DNA from: Dehalococcoidia bacterium
GTDB lineage: Bacteria; Chloroflexota; Dehalococcoidia; GIF9; UBA5629
DNA: 36,289 nt
Direction of reading: 5' to 3'
NCBI GenBank assembly: GCA_016927965.1
Contig: JAFGLP010000014.1
Coordinates: 1 to 36,289, forward strand
This document shows positions 7,076-16,313 of the stretch, piece after piece; within the stretch, counting starts at the first letter, position 1; every line of letters starts with the position of its first letter. The notes under the pieces are model-generated. The model saw only the letters and a program-made list of their open reading frames with translations, made no database searches and was not told the origin of the DNA. The translations under genes were made by a program, and so were the position numbers.

Positions 7076-7603
7076 GTGGGCGAGGAACCCTTTATACCGG
7101 AACAGGAACAAGAACAGGAAAATATTGAAGATTTGAATAAGGTGCTTGCCGATGAAAAGGCCAGGTCCGAAGAATATCTGGCCAGCCTCCAGAGATCGGA
7201 AGCTGATTTTCGAAATTATAAGAAGAGGATAGAACAGGAAAAGCGGGATTCATTGGCGTGGTCCAATGCAGAATTTATTAAATCCCTGCTACCCGTGTTG
7301 GATGATATGGAGCGCGCATTTTCCATGATGGAACAGGAAGGGAATAATTCATCTTGGGTTGAAGGCTTTAGGATTATACAGCGCAAGCTTCAGGATGTTC
7401 TGAAAGCCAATGGATGCACTGAGATTGAGTGCGTTGGCCTTACCTTCGATCCCAATCTGCATGAGGCGATTGCTTATGAGGATGGGAAAGAAGGGACTGT
7501 TATCTCTGAACACAGGAAAGGTTATACGATGAAAAATACAGTCCTCAGGGCTTCACAGGTGACTGTGGGGAGTGGTAAAAATGGAAATGAAACCGGGGGA
7601 TAG
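7076..7603 (+). CDS. grpE: Nucleotide exchange factor GrpE
   Basis: GrpE releases ADP from DnaK and so resets the chaperone cycle; its long helix also acts as a thermosensor. This 175-residue protein has the usual plan: an acidic, glutamine-rich N-terminus, a long coiled coil (about 17-70) containing RSEADFRNYKKRIEQEK, LLPVLDDMERAF, and a C-terminal beta domain with G-x-T-F-D-P-x-L-H-E-A and KGYTMKNTVLRASQVTV. The GTG start has AAGGAGG 5 bases upstream. It lies 19 bases after hrcA and 80 bases before dnaK in the same operon, with no terminator or extra CIRCE between. Confidence 0.95.
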   Translation: MGEEPFIPEQEQEQENIEDLNKVLADEKARSEEYLASLQRSEADFRNYKKRIEQEKRDSLAWSNAEFIKSLLPVLDDMERAFSMMEQEGNNSSWVEGFRIIQRKLQDVLKANGCTEIECVGLTFDPNLHEAIAYEDGKEGTVISEHRKGYTMKNTVLRASQVTVGSGKNGNETGG

Positions 7604-7683
7604 TCGGAGATAACAGTAATTTAAATATAAACAGCAATATTTCATTTTAATAGCAGAAATAAATCCGTACGAAGGAGGATAAA

Positions 7684-9591
7684 ATGGGTAGAACAGTAGG
7701 AATAGATCTGGGAACAACGTTTAGTCTTGTTGCCACCATGGAAGGTGGAGAGCCGGTAATTATTACCAACAGGGAAGGAGAACGCTTAACGCCTTCAGTA
7801 GTGGCAGTGGATAAAAAAGGAGAGCAACTGGTTGGATTGCTTGCTAAAAGGCAGGCCATAACCAATCCGGAGAACACTATCTTCAGCATCAAACGGCTGA
7901 TGGGCCGCAAATTCAAGGACAATGAGGTTCAAAATGACATCAAGCGGCTGCCCTACAAGATAGTTGAGGCTTCTAACGGTGATGCCAAGGTTGTCATGGG
8001 TGGCAAGGAATATAGCCCGCCTGAGATTTCGGCTATGATCCTGCAGAAACTCAAGCTTGATGCCGAGGCTTTCCTCGGTGACAAGGTAACTGATGTAGTG
8101 GTTACGGTACCTGCTTACTTTAACGATAGTCAGAGGCAGGCCACCAAAGATGCTGGTACGATAGCCGGTTTAAACGTGATACGAATTGTCAATGAACCGA
8201 CGGCATCGGCGCTGGCTTATGGTCTGGACAAGAAGAAGGAAGAGATGATTGCCGTTTACGACCTGGGCGGTGGTACTTTTGATATATCGATATTGGAGCT
8301 TGGCGAGGGTACTTTCCAGGTCAAGTCCACAAACGGGGACACGCACCTCGGCGGTGACGATCTTGATCTGAAGATTATGGATTGGCTTACCGAGGAGTTT
8401 AAGAAGGAGCAAGGCATCGATCTGAGACAGGACAAAATGGCTTTGCAGAGACTGAAGGATGCTGCTGAAAAGGCCAAAAGAGAACTGTCGACGGTCGGTC
8501 AAACGGAGATCAACCTCCCCTTTATCACTGCCGATGCTTCCGGTCCCAAGCACCTGAATATTACATTGACCCGCGCCAAGCTGGAGCAACTGTCGGCCGA
8601 CCTTCTGGAAAGGAGCATCGAACCCTGTAAGAAAGCCCTGGCTGATGCGGGATTAACTGCTGCTCAGGTGACGGATGTCATACTGGTTGGCGGTCAGACC
8701 AGAATGCCCAAGGTACAGGAAATCGTACGTCAATTCTTCAATAAGGAGCCGATCAAAGGTATCAACCCGGATGAAGCTGTAGCTCTGGGAGCCGCTATCC
8801 AGGGTGGTGTGCTTAAGGGCGATGTAAAGGATATCCTTTTACTGGATGTCACGCCTCTCACACTGGGTATAGAAACTCTGGGCAGTGTGATGACGCCGCT
8901 TATCCCCAGAAATACCACCATTCCGACATCCAAGAGCCAGATATTCAGCACGGCAGCGGACAATCAGCCCAGCGTTGAGATACACGTTCTGCAGGGCGAA
9001 CGTTCTATGGCAGGTGATAATAAGACGCTGGGTAGATTTATCCTTGATGGCATCCTGCCGGCGCCCAGGGGGGTCCCGCAGGTTGAAGTTACTTTTGACA
9101 TCGATGCCAACGGCATACTGAATGTCCGTGCCCAGGATAAGGGTACCGGCAAAGAGCAGAAGATTACCATTACAGCCTCCAGCGGCTTGAGCAAGGACGA
9201 AGTCGAAAAGATGCGTCGCGAAGCCGAAGTGCATGCTGCTGATGACACACGTAAAAAGGAAGAAGTCGAAACAAAGAACGTAGCGGAAGCTACTGTTTAT
9301 TCGGCTGAGAAGACTATTCGTGAATATGGAGATAAAATACCTGCCGACCTTAAGAGTGAGGTCGAGGGTAAAATCAGCGCGGTCCGCTCTGCAATGCAGG
9401 GCCAGGATGCAGGTTATATCAAAAGCTCATTGCAGGCGCTGAATGAGTCAATGCAGAAGATCGGCGCCGCTGTATATCAGCAATCGACTCCTCCGCCAGG
9501 TGGCGGTGGCAGCCAGGGCCCCGAAAGTGATACTACTCCCCCTCCCCCCGGGGATGAAGGTACCGTAGAGGGTGAATTCCGCGAAGTATAG
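7684..9591 (+). CDS. dnaK: Molecular chaperone DnaK (Hsp70)
   Basis: DnaK binds exposed hydrophobic peptide segments in an ATP-driven cycle with DnaJ and GrpE in the cytoplasm. The 635-residue length is normal. Visible marks are GIDLGTTFS at 5-13 (phosphate loop), the [11 protein letters not shown] and [13 protein letters not shown]ase motifs, VGGQTRMP, the linker [16 protein letters not shown], the peptide-binding sandwich with R-N-T-T-I-P and Q-G-E-R, and a helical lid. The C-terminus is a proline/glycine-rich tail ending VEGEFREV, comparable with the usual acidic end. AAGGAGG lies 6 bases before ATG. It is the last gene of the hrcA operon, closed by a strong terminator; dnaJ is not here but about 23 kb away on the opposite strand. 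Confidence 0.97.
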   Translation: MGRTVGIDLGTTFSLVATMEGGEPVIITNREGERLTPSVVAVDKKGEQLVGLLAKRQAITNPENTIFSIKRLMGRKFKDNEVQNDIKRLPYKIVEASNGDAKVVMGGKEYSPPEISAMILQKLKLDAEAFLGDKVTDVVVTVPAYFNDSQRQATKDAGTIAGLNVIRIVNEPTASALAYGLDKKKEEMIAVYDLGGGTFDISILELGEGTFQVKSTNGDTHLGGDDLDLKIMDWLTEEFKKEQGIDLRQDKMALQRLKDAAEKAKRELSTVGQTEINLPFITADASGPKHLNITLTRAKLEQLSADLLERSIEPCKKALADAGLTAAQVTDVILVGGQTRMPKVQEIVRQFFNKEPIKGINPDEAVALGAAIQGGVLKGDVKDILLLDVTPLTLGIETLGSVMTPLIPRNTTIPTSKSQIFSTAADNQPSVEIHVLQGERSMAGDNKTLGRFILDGILPAPRGVPQVEVTFDIDANGILNVRAQDKGTGKEQKITITASSGLSKDEVEKMRREAEVHAADDTRKKEEVETKNVAEATVYSAEKTIREYGDKIPADLKSEVEGKISAVRSAMQGQDAGYIKSSLQALNESMQKIGAAVYQQSTPPPGGGGSQGPESDTTPPPPGDEGTVEGEFREV

Positions 9592-9617
9592 AAAGCGAAA
9601 TTAGTCTCATCAACAGT

Positions 9618-9648
9618 GCGGTGGGGATTTTCCCCGCCGCCTTTTATA
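9618..9648 (+). terminator. Rho-independent terminator of the hrcA-grpE-dnaK operon
   Basis: A 10-base-pair GC-rich stem (9618-9627 with 9631-9640, one G-U pair, gcggtgggga/tccccgccgc) with a TTT loop is followed by cttttatatt. Confidence 0.85.
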
Positions 9649-9920
9649 TTACTGTTTACCGGCTGACCTGATATCGCTCCCCTTTTAAATAATACCGCGA
9701 TGCTGGCAGGCTAAATATGCTCTATATTGGCTTGCATGATTCACAGGTTCAAAAGAACAGCGCCCTGTAATTTACACCTTAGTGATATCCGGCGGATGAT
9801 AAAGTCCTCCACTACTTTCAATTTACCGGTGAATTTCGGTAAAATGCACGGCACTATTGCGGTGTCTTTATTAGCAGGACGTCGCACTATTTATTAATCC
9901 ATATACTAGGAGGAATCATA
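9649..9920. other. Intergenic stretch with no recognised gene
   Basis: About 270 bases between the dnaK terminator and the 50-residue peptide gene. The only structure seen is a small inverted repeat, TTTACCG at 9822-9828 with CGGTAAA at 9837-9843. Possible reading frames are 22 codons or fewer and lack ribosome sites. No tRNA or riboswitch pattern was recognised. The promoter of the following gene is presumably here but no good box pair stands out. Confidence 0.5.
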
Positions 9921-10073
9921 ATGGCAGGCAAAAGCTTCAGCATGAGCAACACGGCAAAGGCTATTCTGGCTATAGTTGTTGGCGTACTTATTCTGATTAA
10001 CTGGCTCCCGCTTTATCTCGTAATGGGTCTTTTCCTGATTGTATGGGGAATACTCGAGTTAATTAATAAATAA
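9921..10073 (+). CDS. 50-residue two-helix membrane peptide
   Basis: A short gene supported by a strong ribosome site: AGGAGG at 9909-9914, 6 bases before ATG, and a clean TAA at 10071. It encodes MAGKSFSMSNTAK, then a hydrophobic helix (about residues 14-27), a short turn around NWLPLY and a second helix (about 31-48), ending ELINK. The product is a small integral membrane hairpin with a polar N-terminus. I do not recognise a family. It lies after the dnaK terminator and 36 bases before the DUF72 gene, so the two may share a message. Such short membrane proteins often modulate larger membrane complexes or respond to envelope stress, but nothing here shows which. Confidence 0.7.
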   Translation: MAGKSFSMSNTAKAILAIVVGVLILINWLPLYLVMGLFLIVWGILELINK

Positions 10074-10109
10074 TAATTATTTACACAGACCCGGCGGGTT
10101 GAATTTGAT

Positions 10110-10889
10110 ATGTTCTATTGTGGAACCAGCGGCTTCAGCTATAACGACTGGTCCGGGATTTATTACCCGGAGCGTTTGCCGCGTAAAAACTGGTTCAGCT
10201 ATTATGCACAGGAATTTAATGCTGTTGAGCTGAATTTTACCTATTACGCTTTGCCCGATATCGCAACTATCAAATCACTGGCTGCCAGGACTGGAGAGGG
10301 ATTTCTTTTTGCAGTGAAAGCCCACCAGGAAATGACACATAAAAGGCAACTGGATGCCGGTATATTTGAGGCTTTCCGAAGGTCATTAGAGCCGCTGGTT
10401 GAGCAGGGTAAACTGGGGTGTGTGCTGGCGCAGTTTCCCTACAGTTTTGGCCCGGCGTCAGCCAATTTCGAATACCTGAAAAATTTCCATGACTGGATGC
10501 AGGGATTAGCTATGGTCATCGAATTCCGCAATGCCGGTTGGCTCAATCAGAAGATACTTGACTGGATGAAAGCCCAAAATATAGGTTTTTGCTGCGTTGA
10601 TGAACCTCCCCTTTCGCGGCTGCTTCCTCCCATAGCCGAAGTAACCAGCGATATAGGTTATGTACGTTTTCATGGACGTAATGAAGCAAAATGGTGGAAC
10701 CATGAGCATGCCTGGGAAAGATATGATTATACGTATAAACGTGAAGAGCTGGAAGAATGGATGCCGCGGATAAACCAAATAAGTAAGGTGGCTGAAAAAA
10801 CCTTTATCTTCGCCAATAACCATTGGAGAAGTCAGGCTGTCGATACGATCAGGCAGGTGCGTTCAATGCTTGATCAGCTTGTGTTGTGA
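10110..10889 (+). CDS. DUF72 (YecE-like) TIM-barrel protein
   Basis: This 259-residue protein belongs to the DUF72 family of TIM-barrel proteins with no established reaction. Typical marks are the N-terminal YCGTSGFSYNDWSGIYYPE, the F-x-A-VELNFTYY strand, LFAVKAHQEMTH, VLAQFPYSF, VIEFRNAGWL, YVRFHGRN and FIFANNHW near the end. The length is normal for the family (230-300). The ATG at 10110 has only a weak ribosome site (GGCGGG about 12 bases upstream). It follows the 50-residue membrane peptide gene closely and is separated by 107 bases from lspA. The fold is sure; the role is not known, though roles near nucleic-acid or metal chemistry have been suggested for the family. Confidence 0.88.
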   Translation: MFYCGTSGFSYNDWSGIYYPERLPRKNWFSYYAQEFNAVELNFTYYALPDIATIKSLAARTGEGFLFAVKAHQEMTHKRQLDAGIFEAFRRSLEPLVEQGKLGCVLAQFPYSFGPASANFEYLKNFHDWMQGLAMVIEFRNAGWLNQKILDWMKAQNIGFCCVDEPPLSRLLPPIAEVTSDIGYVRFHGRNEAKWWNHEHAWERYDYTYKREELEEWMPRINQISKVAEKTFIFANNHWRSQAVDTIRQVRSMLDQLVL

Positions 10890-10996
10890 TTTCCATAATC
10901 ATAAGCTAGAATACATAACTTGTAGTTTATATTTAGTAATGGTGCTCATTTGGAAATCTTAAACAAATAATATGTGCGGGTACTCGTATTAACAGA

Positions 10997-11524
10997 ATGT
11001 CTATATCAGGTAAACGTTTGACATGGTGGAACGGGCTGATATTCCTGCTTATCGCAGTAGCTATCGTTGTATTTGATCAGCTGACCAAGCAGTGGATTGT
11101 TTCTAACATACCGCTGGGTGGCTCACTACCGTCTATGGGGCCGCTCAACATTGTAAATATACAGAATACCGGTTCCGCATTCGGGCTTTTTCCTAACCAG
11201 GCATTTCTGCTCAGCGTGGTGGCAATCGCAGGATTGATAATGGTGCTGATGTTTTTCCGCTACTTCAGTGAGCTTGGTTTTTGGGGCGGGATAGCATTGA
11301 GCCTGATTTTTGCCGGGGCTCTGGGTAACCTGATCGACCGTCTCAGGGTAGGATATATAACCGATTTTATTTATGTGAGGCTGTGGGCCGAAGTCTACTG
11401 GCCGGCTTTTAATGTTGCCGATTCCGCCATCACCATTGGGGCAATTTCGCTGGCTGTCATAGCCCTCGTTAAAATGAGGAAAAAGGATGAATCAAAACCA
11501 GAGTCCGCAAAAAAAGATATTTGA
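10997..11524 (+). CDS. lspA: Lipoprotein signal peptidase II
   Basis: LspA is the membrane aspartyl protease that removes the signal peptide of prolipoproteins after their cysteine has been lipidated. This 175-residue protein has four membrane segments (about 13-29, 68-87, 95-111 and 138-157). The family motifs are all present: FDQLTKQW, NTGSAFG, GALGNLIDRLRVGYITDF and FNVADSAI. By family comparison Asp123 and Asp142 form the catalytic pair. The C-terminus is lysine-rich and cytoplasmic. The rluD-type gene starts inside its last 38 bases, implying translational coupling, an arrangement (lspA-rlu) common in bacteria. It would process the six predicted lipoproteins at the start of this window. 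Confidence 0.96.
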   Translation: MSISGKRLTWWNGLIFLLIAVAIVVFDQLTKQWIVSNIPLGGSLPSMGPLNIVNIQNTGSAFGLFPNQAFLLSVVAIAGLIMVLMFFRYFSELGFWGGIALSLIFAGALGNLIDRLRVGYITDFIYVRLWAEVYWPAFNVADSAITIGAISLAVIALVKMRKKDESKPESAKKDI

Positions 11525-12404
11525 GGCGGGGATTGAGAGTGGCAGGCTTGATAAATACCTGGCTGATACATGTCCCGATATAACGCGGTCTCAAATACAA
11601 AGGCTTATTGAGAGTGGCAATGTTACTGTCAACAGCCGTAAAGAACGTCCTTCCTACAAGCTACGCAGCGGAGAGATGATTGAAATAATAATCCCGCTGC
11701 CGGATGCAGCGGTGCTGGTACCTGAAGATATCCCATTGGATATAATATATGAAGATCCTGATATTGTGATAATCAATAAATCCGCCGGTCTGGCGGTTTA
11801 TCCTGCTCCCGGACATCCCGGTCACACGCTTGCGAATGCATTATTCAAAAGATTCCCTGACCTCGCTGTATTTGGTAATTCGTTAAGACCCGGAATAGTG
11901 CACAGGCTAGATAAGGATACTTCGGGCCTTATGGTTATTGCCAGGAATGAAAAGGCACGCATTTTTCTTATCAATGAATTTAAGTCCAGGTCTGTTAAGA
12001 AGCATTATGTAGCACTGATAAAAGGGAAACTGACGCCTGAAAAAGGGGCGATCGATGCTCCTATCGGGCGTGACCCTGCCAACCGTAAGAGGATGGCAAT
12101 AATCAGCAAAGGCAGGGAGGCCAGGACCGATTACCGTATTATCGAGTACCTGGAAGGCTATTCACTGGTTGAAGCGCGTATACAAACAGGCAGAACACAT
12201 CAGATAAGAGTGCATTTTACTGCCATAGGCCACCCGGTTTTCGGGGACAGCGTATATGGAGTCAAGTCAAAGCTGCTCAGCCGTCAGTTTTTACATGCGA
12301 GTTATCTGGAATTGAAGCTTCCTTCCAACGGGCAGACCCGTTCATTTAATCTTGAATTACCCATTGACCTGGAGGACGTGTTAAGAAAATTACGCAGCCG
12401 TTGA
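11487..12404 (+). CDS. RluA/RluD-family 23S rRNA pseudouridine synthase
   Basis: This enzyme isomerises specific uridines to pseudouridine, most likely in 23S rRNA. The 305-residue protein has an N-terminal S4 RNA-binding domain (about 18-78; GRLDKYLAD, ITRSQIQRLIESGNVTVN) and a catalytic domain with GIVHRLDKDTSGLMV, in which Asp142 is the nucleophile, followed by R-x-Y-x-A-L-I-K-G, RTDYRI and GRTHQIRVH. The S4 domain and HRLDKDTSG motif place it nearest RluD/RluC/RluB-type enzymes of the RluA family, but the target uridines cannot be read from sequence. It starts inside lspA (38-base overlap) in another frame and ends where the next promoter begins. Confidence 0.9.
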   Translation: MNQNQSPQKKIFEAGIESGRLDKYLADTCPDITRSQIQRLIESGNVTVNSRKERPSYKLRSGEMIEIIIPLPDAAVLVPEDIPLDIIYEDPDIVIINKSAGLAVYPAPGHPGHTLANALFKRFPDLAVFGNSLRPGIVHRLDKDTSGLMVIARNEKARIFLINEFKSRSVKKHYVALIKGKLTPEKGAIDAPIGRDPANRKRMAIISKGREARTDYRIIEYLEGYSLVEARIQTGRTHQIRVHFTAIGHPVFGDSVYGVKSKLLSRQFLHASYLELKLPSNGQTRSFNLELPIDLEDVLRKLRSR

Positions 12405-12430
12405 GTACAAATTGTTTTGCTATTTATAAT
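12401..12430 (+). promoter_or_regulatory. Promoter of the coiled-coil protein gene
   Basis: TTGAGT at 12401-12406, an 18-base spacer and TATAAT at 12425-12430. The -35 box overlaps the stop codon of the pseudouridine synthase gene. Confidence 0.5.
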
Positions 12431-12470
12431 GCTGATGTGATAAATTTTACTCAAAGGAGAGATTGCGAAA

Positions 12471-12758
12471 ATGAGGCCACAAGATAGATTCGGTCAAATA
12501 AAAAAGGATCATTTTAGCGGCCAGAACGACATCTACAACCAGATAGCTGCTCAACCTTCTCAGGAAGATTTTACAGCTTTTGAGGCTGATTCGGCCAACA
12601 GGCGTAATGAGCTGCTGTTTAATATCACGACTCAGATTGAGGAGACTAAGAGCAAGCTCAGGCAGGCTGAGCAGCTTGTTGAGCGGCTAAGGCAGAGCCT
12701 GAGAGAGTACGAGGAAATGTATAAAACACTGACCAAGGGCAAGGGCAAAGAGAAATAG
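12471..12758 (+). CDS. Small coiled-coil protein of unknown function
   Basis: This 95-residue soluble protein has an AAGGAGAG ribosome site in front of the ATG and a likely promoter of its own. The first 35 residues are polar and aromatic (FGQIKKDHFSG, IYNQIAAQPSQEDF). From about residue 43 to 88 there is one amphipathic helix rich in Glu, Gln, Arg and Leu with heptad spacing (ITTQIEETKSKLRQAEQLVE), predicting a coiled coil, and the end is lysine/glycine-rich (TKGKGKEK). There is no signal peptide or membrane segment. I do not recognise a family. It sits between a pseudouridine synthase and an RDD membrane protein, which gives no clear hint. Confidence 0.75.
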   Translation: MRPQDRFGQIKKDHFSGQNDIYNQIAAQPSQEDFTAFEADSANRRNELLFNITTQIEETKSKLRQAEQLVERLRQSLREYEEMYKTLTKGKGKEK

Positions 12759-12865
12759 ATTTTCAGTTCCTGTATCCTGTTTTTCTACAAGAGATGTCTT
12801 CTGGAAAGCGGTAGATAATATTCCGTTATTAATGTAGTCCTACGGTTACCTCATAAGGAGTCAGT

Positions 12866-13414
12866 GTGAAAAACAAGAGGAAGGAATATGCTCTTGAATA
12901 CGCCGGATTTTGGATCAGATTTGCTGCCAGCCTGATTGATCTGGTGATCCTGTTAGCCGGCCTTTATATACTTTATTGTGTTATATCGCAGTCTTTTTCC
13001 TGGATTTTTCCTGAAGTCCCGAAAGTCATCTCTTCTTTGAAAGAGATCCCATCGGAAGCACGGGTATCCGGAAGGATAATTTGGTTAATGGCGACTATAT
13101 TGCTTGTTTTTATAATTGGAAGCACCATCTATTATGTCGCATGCTGGGCTTCCACGGGCCAGACTGTAGGCAAGATCTGCCTGGGTATAAAAATAATCCG
13201 CACGGACAGTTCACGCCTTGATTTGAGATTTGCCTTTACACGTTTCCTTGGATGCGTTTTGTGTACTGCTACCTTGGGAATAGGTTTTATTTTAATTGCT
13301 TTTGACAGTCATAAGCAGGGCCTGCATGACCGTATGGCGGACACCTACGTGGTAAAGCTTCCGGTTAAGCAAGTTGTGCTCGATAGATCTCTCGCAGGAG
13401 GCGGAATTGGATAA
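12866..13414 (+). CDS. RDD-family membrane protein
   Basis: This 182-residue integral membrane protein carries the RDD pattern: GFWIRFAASLIDLVIL near residues 14-29 (the Arg and the Asp of the family name in the first helix), a second helix at about 72-95, GQTVGKICLGIKIIRTD, and a C-terminal helix followed by DSHKQGLHDRMADTYVV. RDD proteins are small membrane proteins of mostly unknown function; some have been linked to ion transport. The GTG start has AAGGAG 7 bases upstream. Its end overlaps the start of gltX by 8 bases, so the two are probably translated together. Confidence 0.88.
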   Translation: MKNKRKEYALEYAGFWIRFAASLIDLVILLAGLYILYCVISQSFSWIFPEVPKVISSLKEIPSEARVSGRIIWLMATILLVFIIGSTIYYVACWASTGQTVGKICLGIKIIRTDSSRLDLRFAFTRFLGCVLCTATLGIGFILIAFDSHKQGLHDRMADTYVVKLPVKQVVLDRSLAGGGIG

Positions 13415-14852
13415 AAAGCCGGACCAGGTCAGGGTGCGTTTTGCTCCCAGTCCCACAGGATATCCCCACCTGGGAAATATAAGAACGGCATTATTTAACT
13501 GGCTGTTTGCGCGGCATACTGGCGGCGTTTTTATTTTACGTATAGAAGATACGGATCAGGCCAGGAAAGTGGAAGGGGCAGTCGAGATAATTATGGATAG
13601 TCTGAAGTGGCTGGGAATGGACTGGGACGAGGGTCCGCATTTTCAATCGGAACGGCTCGATATATACCGCAAATACGCCGATCAGCTTGTCAGCGAGGGG
13701 AAAGCTTACCGTTGTTTCTGTTCGTCGGAGAGGCTTGAGAGTATGAGGCAGGAGCAGATTGCACGTAAACTTCCCCCGGGGTATGACAGGCGTTGCCGTG
13801 AACTGACGGATGAACAAATAAAAACGGCCGGGTCTGGCGGAATACAACCTGTTGTACGGTTTAAATCGCCACTCGAGGGGCATACTACGGTAAAAGACCT
13901 TATCCGTGGGGAGGTGGTATTTGATAACAGCACATTGGATGACTTCGTATTGTTAAAATCAGATGGTTATCCTACCTACCATCTGGCGAATATAGTCGAT
14001 GATCATTTTATGAATATTTCACATGTTATGCGTGCTGAGGAATGGCTTTCCAGCATGCCGAGGCATCTGCTGCTTTACCGCGCCTTTGGATGGCAGTCGC
14101 CGCAGTTTGCTCATCTGCCCATGATTTTAGGGCCGGACAAATCGAAACTCAGCAAACGGCATGGAGCTACGGCTGTCAATGAATACCGGGACAAGGGCTA
14201 CCTTCCTGAGGCCATGATTAATTTCCTGACGCTGCTTGGCTGGTCTCTGGATGATAAGACTGAAATCATGGATAGCAGCCAGATCATTGAAAATTTTTCT
14301 ATCGAGAGGGTTAGCAAAACTGCAGCTGTCTTCAATGTGAATAAACTGGAGTGGATGAACGGCGTCTATATACGTAATCTGGCCCCGGAAGAGTTTGCTG
14401 ACAGATGTCTGCTCTTTGTAGAACGTGATCTGCCGCCTGAGATTAAAAGGCCTGTTGATCCGGCTTACCTTAAGCAGATTGCTCCCCTGGTGCAGGAACG
14501 GGCCAAAACGCTGGGTGAAGTCGCCGGTCTAATTGATTTCTTTTTTACTGATAAATTGATGTATGAAGCTGCTCTTCTACAGGGAAAGCTGGAAAAAAGC
14601 AAGGCCGTGGTTGTGCTGCAAAAATCCATAGCCGTCCTTGAAAGCATGCAGGATTGGAAGTTCGAGCCGATGGAAGCCGCTGTTCGACCGCTGACCGAAG
14701 AAACTGGACTTAAAGCGGGGCCTTTCTTTGGTGTACTGCGTGTCGCTGTTACCGGCAGGACTGCTTCACCGCCTCTTTTCCAGACAATGGAAGTGCTGGG
14801 CAGGCAACGCAGTATGGAGCGGCTGCAGCAAGCCCTTAAATTACTGACATAA
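13407..14852 (+). CDS. gltX: Glutamate-tRNA ligase
   Basis: GluRS charges tRNA-Glu with glutamate in the cytoplasm. This 481-residue class I synthetase has FAPSPTGYPHLGNIRTALFNW at its start (HLGN is the HIGH element), IEDTDQ, a CFCSSERL...RRC segment like the zinc-binding part of some GluRSs, and DKSKLSKRHGA (the KMSKS element) near residue 247, followed by the C-terminal anticodon-binding helices. I chose the TTG at 13407 because AGGAGG lies 5 bases upstream and it gives the natural short N-terminus; an in-frame TTG at 13374 inside the RDD gene has no such site. It could be a discriminating or a non-discriminating enzyme; that cannot be decided here. Confidence 0.96.
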   Translation: MDKKPDQVRVRFAPSPTGYPHLGNIRTALFNWLFARHTGGVFILRIEDTDQARKVEGAVEIIMDSLKWLGMDWDEGPHFQSERLDIYRKYADQLVSEGKAYRCFCSSERLESMRQEQIARKLPPGYDRRCRELTDEQIKTAGSGGIQPVVRFKSPLEGHTTVKDLIRGEVVFDNSTLDDFVLLKSDGYPTYHLANIVDDHFMNISHVMRAEEWLSSMPRHLLLYRAFGWQSPQFAHLPMILGPDKSKLSKRHGATAVNEYRDKGYLPEAMINFLTLLGWSLDDKTEIMDSSQIIENFSIERVSKTAAVFNVNKLEWMNGVYIRNLAPEEFADRCLLFVERDLPPEIKRPVDPAYLKQIAPLVQERAKTLGEVAGLIDFFFTDKLMYEAALLQGKLEKSKAVVVLQKSIAVLESMQDWKFEPMEAAVRPLTEETGLKAGPFFGVLRVAVTGRTASPPLFQTMEVLGRQRSMERLQQALKLLT

Positions 14853-14870
14853 ACTTGTGAGGAGATCGAA

Positions 14871-16313
14871 ATGCCCCGGCATCATGATTTGAAGGCTGAA
14901 TTAGCCCCTATATTTTATCCGAAATCCGTAGCTGTTGTTGGAGCCACTTCCGGCGAAGTTGCCAGATACAATGCAGGCAATCTTTTTCTGATGGCTATCA
15001 GTGATTTCGGGTATTCCGGCAGCTTGTATGCCGTCGGTAAAAGTGGTGGTGAACTGGACGGTAAGAAAATCTATACAAGCGTAAAAGATATACCCGGTGA
15101 TGTGGAGTTTGTCACTGTTGCTATACCCAACCGGTTTATCCCGCAATTGGTAGAGGAGTGCGGTCAAAAAGGCGTTAAAATAATGCACCTTTTTGTATCC
15201 GGCTTTGGAGAAAGCGAGGATAAGGTGGGGGCTGAGCTTCAGAATGAGATGATGTGTATTGCCCGCAAATATAATATACGTATTATCGGTCCTAATTGCA
15301 TGGGAGTGTACTGCCCTGATTCGAATATGACGATGGGTATTAATTTCTCCAGTAAGTCTGGGGACGTGAGCTTCGTGGCGCAGAGCGGCGGCCAGTGTGT
15401 GATGGGCATAAGGGAGGCCAATCAGCGCGGGATATATTTCAGCAAGGCGGTGAGTTACGGCAACGCGGCCGATATTAACGAATGCGACCTGATCGAATAC
15501 CTGGCCGATGATGCCGATACTAAAATCATCACGGCTTATATTGAGGGGACAACGGATGGGCCCAGGCTGCTCAGTGTTTTAAAACGAGCATCCCAGAAAA
15601 AACCGGTCGTCATATTTAAATCTGCCAATACGGAAGGTGGGACGCAGGCTGCTGTTTCCCATACCAGCGCAATAGCCGGGTCCAATCTCACCTGGGATTC
15701 TTTGTTGAGGCAAGCCAACGCCATCCGTGTTTACAGCATCAAAGAGATGTTTGATGTGGTTACGGTATTAAAACGCTGTCCGCCGCCGCAAAGCCTGAAC
15801 ACCCTGGTAATTGGCCAGGGCGGTGGATTGTGCGTGCAGGCCGCGGATGATTGCTGCCGGGCCGGCCTGAAGATACCTCTGCTGCCGGAAGAACTCAGGA
15901 AAGCACTGATCAAAGTCTATACGTCTGATATCGGCAGCATATTTAAAAATCCGCTGGATATCAATTCGTTTGATGGACTTGATAAGGCCTGCCAGGCTTT
16001 TAACGTGGTTGCCGGATGGAATGAAGCGGATATTATATTATTTCAACTGAGTCCGGAGCAGATGCCGCTTGTCCCGCCTGAACTTGAATATGCTGTTCAG
16101 ACAAAAACATTCCTGGAGCTGTCCAAACTCACTTCGAAACCGAACCTGGTTGTGTTAAATACTAATACTATATCAACTACCGATGGACTGGCGGAGAAGA
16201 CATTTCGAGTATTTATAAACAGCGGACTGGCCGCTTTCCCCACGGTCGAGCGTGCCGCTACTGCCTTAAACCGCGTGTATCAGTATTATCAGCGGCAAAA
16301 ACTTATTAGTTGA
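14871..16313 (+). CDS. Alpha-type subunit of NDP-forming acyl-CoA synthetase, without beta partner
   Basis: This 480-residue protein matches the alpha part of ADP-forming acetyl/acyl-CoA synthetases, which interconvert acyl-CoA plus ADP and phosphate with acid, CoA and ATP. Domains in order are a CoA-binding Rossmann domain (about 12-140; FYPKSVAVVGAT, GPNCMG), a succinyl-CoA-ligase-like domain (about 150-290) with AQSGG and the phosphohistidine motif AVSHTSAIAG (His264), and a second flavodoxin-like ligase domain (to about 470) with NPLDIN. The ATP-grasp beta domain is not fused and no beta gene lies in the window, so it must have a distant partner or act otherwise. AGGAG lies about 9 bases before ATG. 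It follows gltX by 18 bases and may be co-transcribed. Confidence 0.85.
   Translation: MPRHHDLKAELAPIFYPKSVAVVGATSGEVARYNAGNLFLMAISDFGYSGSLYAVGKSGGELDGKKIYTSVKDIPGDVEFVTVAIPNRFIPQLVEECGQKGVKIMHLFVSGFGESEDKVGAELQNEMMCIARKYNIRIIGPNCMGVYCPDSNMTMGINFSSKSGDVSFVAQSGGQCVMGIREANQRGIYFSKAVSYGNAADINECDLIEYLADDADTKIITAYIEGTTDGPRLLSVLKRASQKKPVVIFKSANTEGGTQAAVSHTSAIAGSNLTWDSLLRQANAIRVYSIKEMFDVVTVLKRCPPPQSLNTLVIGQGGGLCVQAADDCCRAGLKIPLLPEELRKALIKVYTSDIGSIFKNPLDINSFDGLDKACQAFNVVAGWNEADIILFQLSPEQMPLVPPELEYAVQTKTFLELSKLTSKPNLVVLNTNTISTTDGLAEKTFRVFINSGLAAFPTVERAATALNRVYQYYQRQKLIS

Noticed and set aside
9829..9897. 22-codon frame starting GTG in the gap after dnaK
   Set aside because: No ribosome site and no recognisable product.
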